A stretch of DNA of 25,042 nt from Cephalothrix simula (taxonomy: Eukaryota; Nemertea; Palaeonemertea; Archinemertea; Cephalotrichidae): contig JAXIUW010155558.1 of assembly GCA_035591015.1 (NCBI GenBank), positions 1 to 25,042 of the forward strand. The letters run 5' to 3'. Below are positions 10,481-19,257 of this stretch, in pieces. The notes below the pieces were generated by a model that ran no database searches, was not told where the DNA came from, and worked only from the letters and a program-made list of their open reading frames with translations. Made by a program: the position numbers and the translations under genes. Within the stretch, counting starts at the first letter, position 1. Each line of letters starts with the position of its first letter.

Positions 10481-11320
10481 GCAGCCCGGCGTCGCCACCA
10501 CTTTCGTTTCGTAAGCGACTGATTGACTTCCGTAAACTAGAGTCCATACGGCCTAAACTTCTAAAATTCTGAAAATTAGTTCCCATAATTTTATTAAATG
10601 TTGGCCCGATGAGGCGCTGGGGTTGGTGCTACTCCTTCGAAAATTTAGAAAAGGTCAAGGTGCTACGACGGGGTCGGGGTCTTTTGCTTGAAAGGCGATC
10701 AAAGGTCATAGCTTGCATGTTAACAGCTTCGCGTGTGTCTTAGTGTTACTTAAAAGTTGATTAGAACATGCACAGGTACCATAGGCATAATATCTTTTTT
10801 ATTCCACACGCCCACTTTTAAAACTTAACAAGGAAGTTAATTAAATCCTAAAATGGCTCTCAATTTATATACACGCATTTCGGATTTTGAAATATCATAT
10901 AAATTAAAATCAAACATTTCAAAATTGATCTCGATAATAGATATTTCACTTATCTCCCACATATATTTATATAATACAGAAAGGAACGAACTTATTCGAA
11001 CTGTCATGTTAAAAAAATCTTATCATGTATTAACACATAATGCTATTTTGAATAGGAATAGTATTTTTAACCTTTTTGAATTTTTTCTCGGAGATTTATT
11101 AATTAAAACCCCTTTGTTCGTTTGTTCTATGAACCGTAACCTTTTTAGCACAAGAAAAACTTCGGTAAACAGGGTACTAAATGTGTCAAGGTATTTAACT
11201 TAACCCCACGTTTAACAAATTGTGGAAAATGAATAAATGTAGTTCGATTAAAAACTTCTGAAAATGATGTCGATTCATGGCTAGAGGAAAATGTTCCAAT
11301 TTAGGTTGTACAATATCAAA

Positions 11321-11550
11321 GTACTAAATTTGTACTAAAATTACTAAATTTATCCTAAAATTTCTAAATTTGTACTTAAATGACTAAATTGTACTGAAAT
11401 TACTAAACTTGTAGTAAAGTTACTAAACTTGTACTAAAGTTACTAAATTTGTACTAAAATTACTAAACTTGTACTAAAATTACTAAATTTGTACTAAAAT
11501 TATTAAATTTGTACTAAAATTACTGAATTTTTAATAAAGAGTACTTAATT
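11321..11550. repeat. TAGTAC minisatellite, locus C (reverse orientation)
   Basis: About eleven units of roughly 20 bp reading TTACTAAACTTGTACTAAAG and variants, ending near GAGTACTTAATTTTGGGC. This is the reverse complement of the unit at locus A (1327-1439) and locus D (22191-22354). It is the longest and most regular of the three 20-bp arrays. Confidence 0.88.
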
Positions 11551-11700
11551 TTGGGCGTAGATAATATTTGAGAAGAAAACACCTCGAGCCTATAGAAACG
11601 ATCAGAAACGCACTTGCTAATTAATTTGCTTGCCTTAGTAAATTATTTTCATCTTCCGCCTTGCTTTTTTTATCAGAGTTGCTGAAACATTTTGCCCGAT

Positions 11701-11743
11701 TGCTCTCGGGGTCTCAATCTTCCTTTGTATCATTATATACGAA
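11701..11743. repeat. Short repeat shared with 16761-16803
   Basis: TGCTCTCGGGGTCTCAATCT followed by TCCTTTGTATCATTATATACGA matches 16761-16803 with three or four differences. The part CTCGGGGTCTCAATCTTC looks like a tRNA T-arm/B-box region, so this may be the 3' half of a truncated tRNA-derived SINE. No A box was found upstream here. Confidence 0.6.
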
Positions 11744-11941
11744 ACATTTAAATAAAAATAAAGCTTATTTTAGCTTTATAAAGTTAGTACTAATGAACGT
11801 ATACATGTAGAAATGTAGAAATGCATAAAATACACTCTTTTATTTCTTTGAATTTTTATGTTTTCCTGATCATGTATACGAACAAGTTGTTCTAAGAAAT
11901 TCTTAAATACTGGTATGAAGGGCAAAAGGTTTATTCGTATT

Positions 11942-12467
11942 GGCTAATTAGTGCACTATAATTACTCTGGTTAATGAGAGTAATGCAATATTCAGTGAAA
12001 TCCTTCGCAAGACAGGTCGAAAACTGACTATGTTAGCGCGTGCGCTGACATGACACTAGAAACGTTAACGTAGCACAAATTCTGCGCGCTAACTATCTAC
12101 TAGTATTAGGACAACGGTGTTTGACTGCGCTAGACATCATAACGATGGCTCAGCCAAAAAAATTAGGACACAATTTAATCAGAATTAGATCTATGTGTAT
12201 ATAGTATTTGATGAAAAACACAATAATTTGTTGAAAAACAGTTGACAAACATGAAAAATCAGAAGTCTAGATCATGCTGTTTTTCATTCATCTGCCTTCG
12301 ACTTATTTTGTCGCTGTTGAATAATTTCGCTAAGGATGCGCTTAACGATTGTATGCGCTATCTATGCGCTAACATCATCAACGAAGCAAGAAGTATGTGT
12401 CGCTACATTGATCTGGTTAGCGCTAATCTTGCGAAGGATATCATTGACTATAGTGCATAATTCAGCC
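11942..12467. mobile_element. Non-autonomous inverted-repeat element, 526 bp
   Basis: The left end GGCTAATTAGTGCACTATA and the reverse complement of the right end GGCTGAATTATGCACTATA match apart from small indels. A second inner pair, ATCCTTCGCAAGA (12000-12012) and its complement (12427-12439), is perfect. Inside, GCGCTA/TAGCGC words recur (about 12034, 12088, 12127, 12355, 12366 and 12419), a subterminal-repeat layout typical of MITEs. No target duplication was seen and no coding sequence is supported; the open frames on this strand (12242-12460 and 12336-12644) are not recognisable proteins. Confidence 0.6.
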
Positions 12468-13179
12468 AGACTGTTTTTTTTTATTAGTCAATATTTTTCT
12501 GATCATCTCACCAAACCAGCTGATATAAAATCTTTGACACTGAAAATACTCTGCTTTTATCACAGTAAAGTTGTTTTTCGATTAAAATTTCGATTATTTT
12601 TAAGGATGAATTTTCTTCAAAGGTATTTTATTTTCCATTTTTAAAAATCTTCATTAAATTCTCATCGATAAAAGAAGAAAGGGTTCCTTAATTCCAATAA
12701 GCAAAACCCCGAATAAACACAGACTTCAAAAGACATCGATGTAATGGTATTTCCAAACTATCTTCACTCTAGGCTAAAGAATGATTGAACCAAAAAATAA
12801 AAGGGGTTTATCTTAGTTCTTATTCAAATCATGTACCGAATTGTTGTTCAAGGTTGGCAGATTTGGATATTTTGTGTCAGTATAATTTTCATATATCAAT
12901 TATCAAGTGAGCTTCACGCTATAGCGTTATATATGAGATCATGGAGTCAAAGTAATTTTTTCTTCCACTCGCTGCGCTCGGCAGACAAAACATTTTTGGG
13001 ACTCGTATAATAAAGGACATTGTCCCTTTTTTCTGGATATTGTCCCCATGTCCGTAATGTTTCTGACCCAAATTTTGAAGAAATATGGGGGTCATTTTGA
13101 CATAAGGTATGCAAACATGAAATTTTTTTTCTTATTTCGAATTTTTGGTTGCATATATCTGTCACAATCTCCTATAACC

Positions 13180-13339
13180 ACTGTAGGTCTACCGTCTACT
13201 AAATCACAGTGAATAGGATTTAAAGCACTATGTCTATAGGTCGCAGTGAATTAGGATTACTTAAATCCTGTTTCGCTGCTACTGCCTGTTCATTTGGCAC
13301 GTAGGATTAATTCACTGCAATTTAGTAGACCTAAAGTGA
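13180..13339. mobile_element. Foldback / small MITE
   Basis: TAGGTCTACCGTCTACTAAATCACAGTGAAT at the left is the imperfect complement of ATTCACTGCAATTTAGTAGACCTA at the right; CTACTAAATYRCAGTGAAT is shared by both arms. CACTGTAGG outside continues the pairing (complement AAAGTG). A further GCAGTGAATTAGGATTA copy lies inside the left half. It is about 160 bp with no coding potential. Confidence 0.65.
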
Positions 13340-13751
13340 TAACCTTTGGAAAACCTCATATACCTCCTATAACCTTTGTAATACCTCTATAAACATGCTT
13401 TATTCCAAACCAGATTATCTGTCCAAATATTGACTCATGAAGTTCCCTGGCAAACTGTAATCTCGTTCAAGTATCACGGTATAATCATCTTTTTATAAAT
13501 ATCGATGAAAAATTATTGATGGCTAAGCACTTAATTTCAACTTTCCCTTTAAGTTGACTTATCAAAAATCGATAATTGCCTTAATGGTTTGATGTTTTTA
13601 AGCGTCTCAGAATTATCGTTTGCCTTTTGATGAAGATTTAAGCTAGATTTAGCCTATCATTACCATGATTATAAAGCACTACACCTATTTTGGGAGTATT
13701 TTTATTGGTGTAACTGTTTTCTGTTCCCACTGTGGTCAATTTCCGGTGTAA

Positions 13752-14094
13752 CCGTTTGCCGTGTCCCCCGGTGTTCAGTGCCCGGCATGTAAATTTAGAC
13801 GATAAAGCCGGTGGCCTCCCTTAAGTCTGTATACAATTTTTATCGTAGGGGGGACGTTTATTTCCTAAACACCATGAAAATTTCGACCACCTAGTTCTTA
13901 GAGACCCCCTTAAATACAACTCATATAACTTTGATATAAAATATAAATATGCCGGTCGCTGAGTCCGGTGTGATGGAATACCGTGTGTCCGCCTCCCCCG
14001 GGATTCAGTGTCCAGCCTGTGCATTTAAGTGTCCACCAGTGTCCGACTCCCCCGGGGTTCAGTGTGCAGCCTGTGCTTTTGAGTAGGAAGCCAG
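13752..14094. repeat. 54-bp C-rich repeat, two tandem units plus one distant
   Basis: GTGTCCGCCTCCCCCGGGAT, then TCAGTGTCCAGCCTGTGCAT, starts at 13985 and is repeated with changes at 14039; a third unit begins at 14094 but breaks off. A more diverged copy (GTGTCCCCCGGTGTTCAGTG, then CCCGGCATG) lies at about 13760. It is notable for GC content in an otherwise AT-rich intron, and sits immediately upstream of exon d. Confidence 0.7.
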
Positions 14095-14208
14095 TGTCCG
14101 CATTGATAATCCTGTATACGTTTTGTATTATATGGGACGCTAGAGACTAGGAAACCTGGACAGTGGACACTGGACACTGAAAATTTATATGATTTTTTTA
14201 TTTTTTAG

Positions 14209-14428
14209 CAACAAGAACAAGACCCTACAAATTTGTATATAGCTAACCTGCCTAATTATATGACTGAAGCAGATTTAGAAAATATATTTTCCAAATATGG
14301 TAATGTTGTCTCTACACGGATATTAAGGGACCCAAATGGACAGAGTAGACAAGTAGGATTTTGTAGAATGGAGTCCAAAGAAAAATGTGACGATATTATC
14401 AAGAATTTTCATGGTACGATGTTTCCAG
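14209..14428 (+). CDS. RBMS: RBMS-family protein, exon d (RRM2)
   Basis: Residues 106-178 plus the first base of Gly179. It opens [15 protein letters not shown], the inter-RRM linker and RNP2 of RRM2 (LYIANL, Tyr115); [11 protein letters not shown] is the family's most diagnostic string. [20 protein letters not shown] (140-159) contains RNP1, here R-Q-V-G-F-C-R-M where relatives I know have RGVGFARM or KGVGFARM, so a Gln replaces the usual Gly and a Cys the Ala. [20 protein letters not shown] closes helix 2 and beta-4. Acceptor TTTTTTAG and donor CCAG|GTATGT are good; phase 0 in, phase 1 out. RRM2 normally acts together with RRM1 on short A/U-rich single strands. Confidence 0.95.
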
Positions 14429-16389
14429 GTATGTCACATATGCGACAGGCCTGGGATCTACATTTTGTAGCCAGAGCACTTCTTTTAGTATCGATACGCA
14501 CATAAAAACATAAAAAACTGCCGTACAATGTGCAAAAACACCTAACTTATCATTCCGAAATCGTAGGAGAAAAAATATAATAATCTGATCACAGTGCTAT
14601 GCTACACGTGAGAAACGTATCACTTTCATTTTCTCTAATAATTTTGGAATGGTTGGGTTTTCGCATATTTGACGGCAGAAAGGTAGTTCTGACTAATTTA
14701 TGCTTTAGACTGGTGGCGGTTTGCTTTGGGTATGGATATTTCTGCGCGCTTGATGTGCTAAGGTGCACTAGTATGGGTGATAACGGTGCAACATTACCAA
14801 AAACGCTTTTTAAATTAACTTAGATTTCAGGTAGCCACCTTAGTTTCATTTTTGCGCCCGTTTTTATTGCCAGTTAATTCCATTGTATTTTTTGGCTTGC
14901 GGGTTGCATCCGGGATTTGGATTTTTCCCCAAACTATGACGAAGAGCACCCCCTTTTTATACATTTTTAGAAAGCTGAAAGCATGGGCATGAGACATTTC
15001 CACTGATTGAATATTTCGGGTCGAAAAAGGGCCTCAAATGAGATAGGAAACGTGTACTAAATGAAACTGTAGTTTGAACCCAATATAAAAATACAAAGCT
15101 TTGTATGAAAAAATTAAAATTGTCTTTGCCACGTTTCCTAGATTGTACACCTACGTGTAGGCTCGCATATATATGTCTAACCTGGTACTTTGAACAGGTG
15201 GATTTAAAAATGTTTGTACGATTCAAATTCCAATTGATTTGCATTAAATTTTCATAAATAACCATCATATGGAGCTATTTTGCGCCCTCGTAGTGAAATT
15301 TGATTATACATGCTTATCGAATCTTTGCATATTTGTGAAATTTATGCATTGAATACTTGTTTGAATTATTTAGGCCTACTATGTACCTTCATTATCCTAT
15401 ACTATTCAAAAAAGCATAAACATTCATGTTTTTTTAATATATTCATGTTAGTGGTAAAAGTATTCGTATATCTGATATAACAACACTTTACTGATATACT
15501 ACATAATTTTAGATACTGCACTTAAATCGGTAGAAAAGGGGGGACCGAAGCCCGAAATATTTACAAATTAAAATTTTTCCATCCATTTGTGTAGAATTTG
15601 GAAATGTAAAAAAAAAACTTTTTAATGTACGTGACGTGTAATCAAGCAGGGGAGGTTGTCAGATTAGTTTCATACTCCGACCTGGGTGGGGTGGGTGTTT
15701 TGGGTCTGCGGGAAACTAATCTGACATCAGAATAGTTGGTGGGTATTTTGGAAATTTTCGAGATGAATTAGTTTGACGTCAGACTAGAGGGTGGGTGTTT
15801 TGACATTATACTAGAAATATATCCAAAATGTCAGACTATGTGGGTAAAAATGCGCGAAAGCAAAAAAATCATAAACTTTCCACAAAGTTTTTGAAACTTT
15901 TTCGTTTGCGACATAATTTTTGAGAATTTTTTTTTCTTCGCAACATAATTTTTGAGAAATTTTTTTCTTCACGACAAATTAAAAAAAAAATTTCCTTTTG
16001 CGACAAATTTCTTCAAATTTTTTTGTTGCGCGCAACCAAAAAAAAAAAATTGAGTGGGGGTCATTTTTTATATTTGGTGTCAGATTAGTTAAATTTTGTC
16101 AGCTTATAGGATGGGTGTCCATCGGATAGTGTCAGATTAGTTTGGTTTATGTAAGACTAGTTGGGGGGGTGGTGGGTGATCCTCTGAATTTGACCAATTT
16201 CCACTAATCTGACGTCGGAGTATGAACTAATCTGACAACCCGCCCCCCCCCCCTGAATCAAGTCATATCGATTAAAATAAGTCAATAATATAATATTGTC
16301 CCTATTTTTGACGTTATATTCAAAGGGATTTTCCCGTTGCTTTAAGCTGTTTGATAAGTCATTGTAATTAGTCATTTTGTATGTTTCAG
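14429..16389 (+). other. Intron between exons d and e
   Basis: About 2 kb, GTATGT to ATGTTTCAG. From 14429 to about 15640 I see no recognisable element, only AT-rich sequence with unrecognised short open frames on both strands. MITE copy 2 fills 15647-16255. A 162-codon antisense open frame (16157-16645) spans the MITE end, the intron and exon e in complement and is not a gene. Confidence 0.85.
15647..16255 (-). mobile_element. Non-autonomous DNA transposon (MITE), copy 2, with 7-bp duplication
   Basis: 609 bp from CAGGGGAGGTTGTCAGATTA to TCTGACAACCCG, a C run and CCTG. Both ends carry TTGTCAGATTAGTT(T)CATACTCCGAC as terminal inverted repeats. The direct repeat AATCAAG flanks it exactly (15640-15646 and 16256-16262), good evidence of insertion. 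hAT elements usually make 8-bp duplications, so the 7 bp seen leaves the superfamily open. The centre has the palindrome TTGCGCGCAA and a tandem of about 33 bp with TCTCAAAAATTATG and GCGAAGAAAAA words. At least seven GTCAGATTAGT-like words are spread through it. It lies in opposite orientation to copy 1 at 7557-8095 and is better preserved. Confidence 0.85.
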
Positions 16390-16478
16390 GAAGCGCAGAT
16401 GCTTTATTAGTCAAATTTGCCGACGGAGGAACTAAGAAGAAAAATAAAGCTACAAATGTGTATAAAGATAAGCAGGAG
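16390..16478 (+). CDS. RBMS: RBMS-family protein, exon e (post-RRM2 basic block)
   Basis: GA completes Gly179, then SADALLVKFADGGTKKKNKA and TNVYKDKQE (residues 180-208). LLVKFADGG followed by basic residues is a hallmark of the family (LLCKFADGGQKKR in vertebrates, LLVKFADGGPKKK in Drosophila shep): the last strand of RRM2 and a lysine-rich tail. Acceptor TGTTTCAG is good. The donor GAG|GTAGTG is weaker than the others; I chose it because relatives break at Glu|Ala-Gly here and because it leaves phase 0, which exon f needs. The frame stays open past this donor to a stop at 16647-16649, so an intron-retaining form with 56 different C-terminal residues is possible. Confidence 0.88.
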
Positions 16479-16712
16479 GTAGTGTATAAATTTTCTGAAT
16501 TAAGAGCACGATTAAGGAACGTTGACATAATCAATTGGACAGAACAACTTGATGAGATCTCAACTACTCCCTTCCCTGTGGATCCTAATGTCGCACGAAT
16601 ATCGCGTACACATGAATGGACGGAAGCGATGTCGCGTTCGATCACGTAAGCATATTAGAAGATTTTGCGACATCGCAAAAGCGCGTCGATTTCGCCGCGA
16701 TATCGAGGCGAG

Positions 16713-16803
16713 AGTCGTGCTAGCCGAGCGGTCTAATGATCAGTCCTTATGGTAAATAAGTGCTCTCGGGGTCTCAATCTTCTTTTTTATCAATTATATA
16801 CGA
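16713..16803 (+). mobile_element. tRNA-like (SINE-like) segment
   Basis: TAGCCGAGCGGTCTAA (16721-16736) matches the A box of class II tRNAs, and GGTCTCAATCT (16770-16780) is a weak B box about 50 bp further on, a spacing seen in tRNAs and SINE heads. The second half recurs at 11701-11743, which points to a dispersed element rather than a single tRNA gene. No proper anticodon stem or acceptor pairing was found. Confidence 0.4.
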
Positions 16804-17869
16804 ATATCGCCGAAGCACCCCATCGATATCGCCGTGACTTTTATACAACTTTGGGATATCGCTGGGACATCGATGCTAGTATCCTCCACGAAAACATCAT
16901 AATTCTCTGAAAATTGGACTGCATTACCTCATTAGAAAGGTCTTGGAACTAGATAGCCTCGACTCCTGATGGAGCTCGAGGAACCGCCACGCGCTGGTCA
17001 AGCTGTGTCTGAAAATTTAGGCCACCGTTTTGATATGTTAAAATGGCAATTTTCCCACTAGGGAGCCTCCGGGTACGCCTTCTGGACGCTCGCTTGTACT
17101 TGCTTGTAGGATCCCTAGAGGCCAGACAGGTCAATCATCTGATACTCATCGATTCATGTAGTATATTGTCTATCCAAATCGTGCAGGCATGTTTATTCGA
17201 AAGCCATTTCGTTAGAAAATGATTTGATAAATATATATCCTTAATTCAAAACGTGATTCATTATACATGCAATTTTTGTAATGAAATACGGTGCAGATGT
17301 TATATTACCATAATTGGTAGAGATACTTTTCAGGGTTTTATGCATGAAATAATATCGATAAAAATGCCTAGGAGAAATATAACTATTACTTTAAATTGTA
17401 TGAAAAAAAAATTGGTTTGGCCCCTGTCTGTTTTTCAATATAATATCATTATGGCACTATGGCAGCCTTCCATTGTGAAAGTCCATAAATTTAGTTCCAT
17501 TGCACGTCCTTGATCATCCTGCTACCGGAAATACGTCATAGAGGTCCCTTGGACGTCCTCAAGGTTCCTGACCCATACCAGGAGGAAGGTAGAGGACATC
17601 GGAAAACAAGATGGCGGCTGTGTCGCTTCAACTTTTCACTGACCTATGAAATAACCAATATGGCTTCTTTTAATTCATGTTTTATATCATTTTGTTTATT
17701 GTTTCGGTATCTTTCATAATTTTGATCTTTTGAACCAAATTAGAAGTTGAAAAAAATGCCATTATCTGCGGAGACAAAATTTGTGTTTTATACCTCCCTG
17801 ACAAGTTATGCGTTTTAGCAGATGCTTCATGACACTTTTTCCAGGGAAGACGAGCATCTTCCACTCGCG

Positions 17870-17977
17870 ATCTGCCGATGGTAAGACTCGAACTCATCTC
17901 ACATAAGCCATGACGAAAGATATTATGACGTCATGACCTACCTAGTTCAGCAACTTTAAAATCTCGACCATCCTGTT
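17870..17977 (-). mobile_element. tRNA-derived SINE-like element, copy 2
   Basis: Read on the minus strand it begins AACAGGATGGTCGAGATTTT, then GCTGAACTAGGTAGGTCATG and ACGTCATAATATC, paralleling copy 1 at 8903 (GTCAGGAGGGCCGAGTGG, then GCTGGAACTAGG, then AGGTCATGACGTCATAA). It keeps a good B box, GAGTTCGAGTCTT, where copy 1's is degraded, while its A box is the worse of the two. Sequence further downstream (toward 17815) may also belong. Confidence 0.6.
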
Positions 17978-18017
17978 AGATGGCATTTTTTTAATAATAC
18001 ATATTTTTTAATTTCAG

Positions 18018-18067
18018 GCTGGTATCAGTTTTGCCTACGATCAAACGACGGCAATGTCTCAAAATGG
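18018..18067 (+). CDS. RBMS: RBMS-family protein, exon f (short C-terminal exon)
   Basis: Encodes AGISFAYDQTTAMSQNG (residues 209-225; the last Gly is split). Relatives have AGMALTYDPTAAIQNG or EGIPVAYDPTMQQNG after the basic block, so the position, the Tyr-Asp pair and the closing Gln-Asn-Gly identify it despite only 50 bp. Acceptor TTTAATTTCAG and donor GG|GTAAGA are good. The phase pattern is 0 in, 2 out, so skipping it would break the frame. The preceding exon's Glu and this Ala-Gly reproduce the family's exon junction. Confidence 0.9.
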
Positions 18068-18909
18068 GTAAGAAAAATGGCGCCATCATGCACTGTCCTT
18101 GGCCTAAAAACGCCATTTTATTCTATCGCAAAAAAATCACGCGATTTGAAATCCTGATCCTATTAACGTAGTGCCATTTAAATTTATGAAAATTGAATAA
18201 AGTTTTATAAGATTTGAATATAATAGGTCTATTCCGTCTACATGTTATTCGAACCGAAAAACATTAAGTGTACTGACAAAGAATCGTGATATTTCATGGA
18301 AAAAATAAAATTGATATTTTATATGAAACTTTTGCAATTAAAATAGTTTTTATTTAAAAAACCAAGCCCATATGTCTCGATGTTTAATTATTCTTTGTTC
18401 ACGCCTCAGACATTAAAAAACCCGAGTAAAGTAAAATTGATTGTTTATTTTCTTGATGAATTTTTTTATACAAAATTCGATGCATGTAGATTTAAATGAA
18501 AATACATGTACACAAATTTATAAATTGGCAGGAAGTCTCAAAGAGCCAAAAAGACCCCAAAGCCCGGCCAAGTTTTTTGGAAAGCGAGAGCCTAAACCCT
18601 AATAATTTTATTTTCAATCCTTGTGGAAAACCGTTATTAATATATAGTCTACGCCACCCCGAGCCAAAAATAATTTTTTTTCAAGAATATAGTGATTCTT
18701 TGACTCCTGGAGGGCGCCATATACCACCGAAAACTAAAATTTTTCCGCAAGGCTCAAGGGAATTTAGTCTCTGCTCTTCAGAAAACCGTGGGGCCTTTTT
18801 TACTCATTCGCAAGGTACTGTCAATTTATGAATGCATTTGTGTGATATAGATAATTGATTTTGAATTGTTCTCTCTTATTTTAACCGATTCTCTCCCATT
18901 CTCTTGCAG
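18068..18909 (+). other. Intron between exons f and g
   Basis: 842 bp, GTAAGA to CTCTTGCAG. It carries one dispersed repeat copy (18569-18750, shared with 10283-10480). Otherwise it is AT-rich with no recognisable gene. Confidence 0.88.
18569..18750. repeat. Dispersed repeat, copy shared with 10283-10480
   Basis: Contains AATCCTTGTGGAAAACC and the flanking blocks described for the copy at 10283. GTCTACGCCACCCCGAGCC in the middle resembles the TACGCCACTG end seen near 3640, so these may be related non-autonomous elements. The open frame running through it is not recognised as a protein. Confidence 0.6.
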
Positions 18910-19051
18910 CCTAGCACCTGCTATGATGTCTCCTGCTACTATGATGCAGAGATACTCAGTGCAGACCACACCAGTATCAAATTACCAAGTACCATCAGGG
19001 TGGACAACAATGCAACAACCAATTTTATTACCCCAGGCGGGTATGACTCAG
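18910..19051 (+). CDS. RBMS: RBMS-family protein, exon g (Met/Gln/Pro-rich)
   Basis: One base completes Gly225, then residues 226-272: LAPAMMSPATMMQRYSVQTT, PVSNYQVPSGWTTMQQPILL and PQAGMTQ. PVSNYQVPSGW matches the vertebrate PVSTYQVQSTSW / PVSAYQVQSPSW segment, the best conserved part of the otherwise low-complexity C terminus; a lone Trp is retained. Acceptor CTCTCTTGCAG is strong and donor CAG|GTGAGG good; phase 2 in, 0 out. This region has no folded domain known to me and is usually regarded as a protein-interaction tail. Confidence 0.93.
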
Positions 19052-19257
19052 GTGAGGGTGCTACTTGTATGACACGCTTTGTATACCGCATATTTACTCA
19101 AACATATATATATTATATCCATCCCTATAATTAGCAGGCAGCTTTAATTATCATGATTGAAAGCGATTGGTCTAATTCTGTATTAACTGCATACATAACT
19201 GGAAATAAAAGAACTTTTTATTCAGTTTTCCATCTATAAGTTAGAGTTATAGCATAT

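Larger units (their letters stand above)
9149..14208 (+). other. Intron between exons c and d
   Basis: About 5.1 kb, GTAAGT to TTTTTTAG. It contains a (CGT)n-bearing stretch near 9341-9357, the hAT-like element with 29-bp minisatellite (9579-10225), a dispersed repeat (10283-10480), the TAGTAC array (11321-11550), a repeat shared with 16761 (11701-11743), an inverted-repeat element (11942-12467), a foldback (13180-13339) and a 54-bp repeat (13752-14094). A 116-codon open frame at 10853-11203 is AT-driven and unrecognised, and I do not call it a gene. The interval 12470-13170 shows nothing identifiable. Confidence 0.85.
16479..18017 (+). other. Intron between exons e and f
   Basis: About 1.54 kb, GTAGTG to AATTTCAG. 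The first 170 bases keep exon e's frame open. 16590-16870 is rich in CpG and in ATATCGC/GTCGCG words and includes TTTTGCGACATCGCAAAA, an 8-bp-arm palindrome. A tRNA-like segment lies at 16713-16803 and a SINE copy at 17870-17977. 16880-17860 holds nothing I recognise. Confidence 0.8.

Noticed and set aside
10853-11203. 116-codon ATG open frame in the c-d intron
   Set aside because: The translation is Ile/Leu/Asn/Ser-rich as expected from AT-rich DNA, has no motif I know, and has no supporting splice or promoter context.
16157-16645. 162-codon antisense open frame
   Set aside because: It runs across the MITE end, intron and the complement of exon e, has no recognisable domain, and overlaps a firmly identified exon on the other strand.
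16646-16651. GTAAGC as the real donor of exon e
   Set aside because: It would leave phase 2, incompatible with exon f (phase 0), and would insert sequence with no family counterpart.
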